The position numbers and the translations under genes are program-made. The notes beneath the pieces were generated by a model that made no database searches, was not told the origin of the DNA, and was given only the letters and a program-made list of their open reading frames with translations. From the NCBI GenBank assembly GCA_964615305.1, contig CAZTNA010000014.1, forward strand, positions 12,002 through 76,001: DNA of 64,000 nt, read 5' to 3'. The DNA is from Bog-950 sp964615305 (lineage in GTDB: Bacteria > Bacteroidota > Bacteroidia > Chitinophagales > LD1). Of this stretch, positions 60,738 to 64,000 are shown piece after piece (position 1 is the first letter of the stretch; every line of letters starts with the position of its first letter).

Positions 60738-61220
60738 ATGAACCATAGCTTTTCAAGAATCTTTTCACTGTTGTTTTGTGCCATATCGCTACTAGTGGCA
60801 TGTGACTCGGCAGTAATTATGGAAGAAAACCAACAAGTACCTGATTACAGTTGGGAATATAAAGATGATAAAACATTTACAGCAAATATTACCGACACAA
60901 CACAGCACTACAACATCTACATAAACTTGCGCCACTCATTTAATTTCGAATGGAGAAACCTTTGGGTGAACATTGAGACCAGTTTCCCTGACGGGCGAAA
61001 GTTCGATAAGCGTGTCAACCTGGTAGTTTCGGAACCTGACGGCCATTGGAATGGAGACTGCCTGGGCGATAACTGCGATATTCAAATTCCTATCCAGACA
61101 AAAGCGTTTTTCCCTTTGCCGGGCAAATACAAATTTAAGCTAACTCAGGACATGCGCGTTAACCCGCTTAACTATGTAAAAAGTATTGGAATGCGGATTG
61201 AAAAAAAACAAGACCAGTAA
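60738..61220 (+). CDS. gldH: Gliding motility lipoprotein GldH
   Basis: 160 residues with lipobox (LLFCAISLLVACDSAVIMEE, Cys about residue 22). The body has the GldH pattern: VPDYSWEYKDDKTFTANITD, YNIYINLRHSFNFEWRNLWV, and a final FPLPGKYKFKLTQDMRVNPL. GldH is one of the Gld proteins needed for gliding and linked to the T9SS in Flavobacterium. It is downstream of the PSP1 gene, an arrangement common in the phylum. The tail of the PNGase F-like protein at 3229 is a likely T9SS client. Confidence 0.88.
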   Translation: MNHSFSRIFSLLFCAISLLVACDSAVIMEENQQVPDYSWEYKDDKTFTANITDTTQHYNIYINLRHSFNFEWRNLWVNIETSFPDGRKFDKRVNLVVSEPDGHWNGDCLGDNCDIQIPIQTKAFFPLPGKYKFKLTQDMRVNPLNYVKSIGMRIEKKQDQ

Positions 61221-61243
61221 AGTTGAATTTAGTTCAGTAGAAA

Positions 61244-61777
61244 CTATAAGCCTTTACATCTTACATTGGTAAACACACCATTTCTTGCAGAAGTAGTATC
61301 AGCTCCTGTAACTCGACCAGCAGTAAACCAAAAAGTACCTCCAATTAAATTGCGCAAAGTATCGTATTGCGTAATAACTACCTCTCCCATGTCGCCCGGT
61401 TCTAACGTATATGCTTCTCCGTTGTATTCAAAACTGATGGCAAATATTGTTGACACCTGACCTACCGGCTCGGGTTTAAACATAAAATACATAGGCCGGC
61501 CATCGTTTGCGTGTATTCTAAAGCTGTTTCCTAATCTTTCTCCAAACGTCCGGTCTGAACGGGTACTTCTAAAAAGACTGGTTCCTAAGTCGCAACTAAC
61601 CACACCATATGGGGCACAACTGTCACAATCGCCACCACAGTCAATTTCATTTTCTTTTCCATCTAGTATTCCATTATTGCAAAGCGAACTATAGTTTGGC
61701 TCAGTGTTCTTTTCAGTGCAACTATAAGTTGTAATCATTATTACAACCGAAACTAAAAGGAGTAATTTTTTTTTCAT
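61244..61777 (-). CDS. Small lipoprotein with Asn/Asp-rich Cys motif
   Basis: 177 residues with a lipobox (VVIMITTYSCTEKN). After it comes CNNGILDGKENEIDCGGDCD, an acidic Cys-rich calcium-loop-like motif seen in many exported proteins of Bacteroidota. The C-terminal 100 residues are beta-rich. I do not know a function. It is convergent with gldH and divergent from cdd. Confidence 0.65.
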   Translation of the reverse strand: MKKKLLLLVSVVIMITTYSCTEKNTEPNYSSLCNNGILDGKENEIDCGGDCDSCAPYGVVSCDLGTSLFRSTRSDRTFGERLGNSFRIHANDGRPMYFMFKPEPVGQVSTIFAISFEYNGEAYTLEPGDMGEVVITQYDTLRNLIGGTFWFTAGRVTGADTTSARNGVFTNVRCKGL

Positions 61778-61937
61778 GTGGGTTTAAAGTTTTGAGTATT
61801 TATTTCGAAACTAAACAAATTCTTTACCTGTCAAATTTTTATAGAGTGTAATTTATTACCAATTACCCGCCAACCTGCACTTCCAATCTTTCCTACTATA
61901 AAACAATCAGTTACATTCGAATATCAATTCAATAGTT

Positions 61938-62420
61938 ATGCAAACACGTGAGTTAAACTTTACACTGAATGTCTTTTCAAATATTGATGAGTTACCTGAA
62001 CAGGATCGCGTGTTATTTGAAGCGGCCATAAGCGTTTTGCCCCACTCCTACTCACCCTATTCCAACTACAAAGTAGCAGCTGCCGTGTTACTTGCCAATG
62101 GCAAAGTAGTTACAGGCACCAATCAGGAGAACGCAGCTTTTCCGGTAGGTATTTGTGCTGAAGGCACAGCACTCAGCGCTTGTTCTGCTTTACATCCCGA
62201 TGTGGCTGTAAAGAAAATTGCCATTACAGTAAAAAGCAGTTCTCACGTAATAAAAAAACCCGTTGCCCCTTGTGGCATTTGCCGCCAACGGTTGCTTGAA
62301 TACGAAACCCGCTTCTCCTCTCCCATCGAAATTTTAATGACGGGCGAAGAGGGCGAAGTTTATTCAGTGGCTACCGTAAAAGATATTCTGCCGCTTTATT
62401 TTTCTAAAGAGGTATTATAA
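61938..62420 (+). CDS. cdd: Cytidine deaminase
   Basis: 160 residues, the homotetrameric short form. It has the zinc and catalytic sites GICAEGTALSACSAL (Cys-Ala-Glu) and PCGICRQRLLEYE (two Cys ligands), and the substrate-binding YSPYSNYKVAAAVL and TGTNQENAAFPVG. It deaminates cytidine and deoxycytidine in pyrimidine salvage. The start ATG at 61938 adds a 20-residue N-terminal extension relative to short homologues. priA follows 41 bp later. Confidence 0.93.
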   Translation: MQTRELNFTLNVFSNIDELPEQDRVLFEAAISVLPHSYSPYSNYKVAAAVLLANGKVVTGTNQENAAFPVGICAEGTALSACSALHPDVAVKKIAITVKSSSHVIKKPVAPCGICRQRLLEYETRFSSPIEILMTGEEGEVYSVATVKDILPLYFSKEVL

Positions 62421-62461
62421 AACTCATGTAGCGGTTTTCTCATTATCTTTATTTTGCCCGC

Positions 62462-64000
62462 GTGAGTTCCGTAGTTACCTATGCCGATGTAATACTTCCC
62501 CTCGCGCTGCCGCAGGCATACACCTATGCAGTGCCGGTTGATTTAGTGCCGTTTCTTAAAGCAGGCCATCGCGTAATAGTTCAGTTCGGCAAAAACAAAT
62601 ACTACTCAGCCATTGTAAAAAAACTGCACCACCAAAAACCTTTGGTGGATGTAAAACTGATAGAAACCATTGCCGAAGAAGAACCGGTAGTAACCGAAAC
62701 GCAACTCAAATTCTGGGCATGGATGAGCAGCTACTATATGTGCACCGATGGCGAAGTGATGAACGCTGCTCTGCCAAGCGGGTTAAAACTTTCAAGCGAA
62801 ACAAAGATCCACTACAATGAAAATTACGATGGCGACTTTGAAGCGTTGAATGAAGATGAGTTTTTAATTGTACAGGCACTTCGTGCGCAGCATGAAATAA
62901 AAACCCCTCAGGTGCAGGATTTATTAAAGAAGAAAAACGTTTACCCGTTACTCAAAGCACTCTTTAATCTCGGCATTGCAGTTTCCAGCGAAGAACTGGT
63001 TGAAAAGTTTAAACCACGAACAGAAACCTACATCAAGCTGAATGAAGTTTATGAAGAGGAAGAAAAACTTCAGCTACTCTTCGATGAGTTGGCACGCGCA
63101 CCCAAACAGGTAGAGTTGCTTTTGGCATTTACTCAGTTGCAACACAAAACAAAGTTCATCCGCAAAAACGAAATGCTCCAACTCTCTAAAAGCAGCGCGG
63201 CAGTGCTGGCTGCATTAGTTAAGCGGGGCGTATTCGTTGAGTTTAAAATGGAAGTTTCGCGCCTCGGCAATCTGCAAACTACCGAAGTGGACTCTCCTGC
63301 TTTAAGCGCTGAACAGAACAAAGCCCTTTCCGAAATCAATGATGAATTTGTAAATCATAACGTGGTATTGCTGCATGGAGTAACAGGCAGCGGAAAGACA
63401 AACATCTACATCGAAAAAATAAAAGAAGTTGTTGCCCAAGGCAAACAGGTCTTGTATCTGCTACCCGAAATTGCGCTAACCGCGCAAATAATCAACCGCC
63501 TTCGCAAAATATTCGGCACATCGGTAGGCGTTTACCACAGTAAGTTCAATCCTAACGAGCGTGTAGAAATCTGGAACAAGGTTTTGCATGGCGAATACAA
63601 AATACTGATTGGTGCGCGCAGCGGTTTGTTTCTTCCGTTTCAAAACCTGGGTTTGGTAATTGTTGACGAAGAGCACGACAACAGCATGAAGCAGATGGAT
63701 CCCGCACCACGCTACAACGCTCGCGATGCTTCTATTGTTCTCGCTAATTTCTTTAACGCAAAAGTTATTCTCGGCACAGCCACACCGGCTATTGAAACCT
63801 ACCACAACACCGAACGGAAAAAATTTGGCCTTGTAAAACTGAACGCTCGTTATGGCGGCATAGAAATGCCCGAAATAAACTGGGTGAATATTAAAGATGA
63901 GCAACGCTGGAAACGGATGCAAGGCAATTTCAGCCAGCCCATGATAAGCGAGATAAGCAATGCATTGAAAAATAAGGAACAGGTAATTTTGTTTCTGAAC
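62462..64000 (+). CDS. priA: Primosomal protein N' (PriA), N-terminal part
   Basis: An open frame from GTG at 62462 to the window end (513 codons; the end is cut). N-terminal 3'-DNA-end binding domain (VILPLALPQAYTYAVPVDL), then a helicase domain with Walker A LLHGVTGSGKTNIYIEKIKE (about residue 306), motif Ia LPEIALTAQ and the DEAH-type box IVDEEHDN (about 402), then TATPAIE. It restarts stalled replication forks as a 3'-5' helicase. The zinc-binding part lies beyond the window. Confidence 0.94.
   Translation, partial: MSSVVTYADVILPLALPQAYTYAVPVDLVPFLKAGHRVIVQFGKNKYYSAIVKKLHHQKPLVDVKLIETIAEEEPVVTETQLKFWAWMSSYYMCTDGEVMNAALPSGLKLSSETKIHYNENYDGDFEALNEDEFLIVQALRAQHEIKTPQVQDLLKKKNVYPLLKALFNLGIAVSSEELVEKFKPRTETYIKLNEVYEEEEKLQLLFDELARAPKQVELLLAFTQLQHKTKFIRKNEMLQLSKSSAAVLAALVKRGVFVEFKMEVSRLGNLQTTEVDSPALSAEQNKALSEINDEFVNHNVVLLHGVTGSGKTNIYIEKIKEVVAQGKQVLYLLPEIALTAQIINRLRKIFGTSVGVYHSKFNPNERVEIWNKVLHGEYKILIGARSGLFLPFQNLGLVIVDEEHDNSMKQMDPAPRYNARDASIVLANFFNAKVILGTATPAIETYHNTERKKFGLVKLNARYGGIEMPEINWVNIKDEQRWKRMQGNFSQPMISEISNALKNKEQVILFLN

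Overview
The window looks like a chromosomal segment of a Bacteroidota bacterium, probably of the Chitinophagales/Sphingobacteriales side. Pointers are the gliding lipoprotein GldH, a Por-type (T9SS) C-terminal sorting tail, many families typical of the phylum (DUF4249, DUF2851, DUF5723, DUF2797, DUF4139, RicT-like PSP1 protein), near absence of Shine-Dalgarno motifs, and one perfect TTTG-N20-TAnnTTTG promoter. Most of the window is ordinary core genome of moderate to low GC. The complex I cluster (about 13-21 kb) is visibly GC-richer.

Layout. 1-8.4 kb: end of etfB, etfA, a bifunctional nuclease, an Fe-S maturation protein, a bacilliredoxin, a secreted PNGase F-like protein with a sorting tail, a thioredoxin, a DUF4139 protein and a DUF2797 protein, then a decayed gene (8.45-8.82 kb). 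9-12.3 kb (minus): 2-oxoacid:ferredoxin oxidoreductase (korB, korA) with its ferredoxin. Divergent from it, 12.4-21.3 kb is a complex I cluster nuoA-B-C-x-D-H-I-J-K-L. It lacks nuoE, F, G between D and H, and M, N after L. Its spacers are filled with self-similar inverted repeats. Three different four-helix-bundle (23S rRNA intervening-sequence-like) genes sit in these spacers, each bracketed by its own repeat family, and a GIY-YIG nuclease gene in another repeat family follows nuoL.

22-44 kb: a 42-bp tandem repeat next to an Fn3-like protein gene, a BamA-like outer-membrane protein, galT-galK, a LytS/NarL-type two-component pair, a GNAT-like protein, ilvE, a duplicated DUF2061 protein, an ArnT-like glycosyltransferase, tyrS with an altered HIGH motif, a DUF4249 lipoprotein, a PspC-like protein, a collagen-like repeat protein, and a tightly packed minus-strand run nupC, PLP enzyme, LRR protein, DUF2851.

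44.4-44.9 kb holds the oddest RNA signal: a minus-strand transcription unit with a consensus promoter, a 147-nt tRNA-like cloverleaf with extra hairpins, a 39-residue hydrophobic peptide ORF and a strong terminator.

45-64 kb: an Lrp/AsnC regulator, a lipoprotein plus outer-membrane protein pair, a CHASE2 plus FecR-like pair, smc, a membrane protein/GT2/SDR group, tsaE, a ricT-like gene, gldH, a small lipoprotein, cdd and the first 513 codons of priA.

The main candidates for undescribed biology are (1) the repeat-bracketed four-helix-bundle and GIY-YIG genes that punctuate a split nuo operon, which have the architecture of rRNA intervening sequences but lie in protein-operon spacers, and (2) the tRNA-like RNA and peptide unit. 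All family calls were made by eye from translated sequence; no database search was run.
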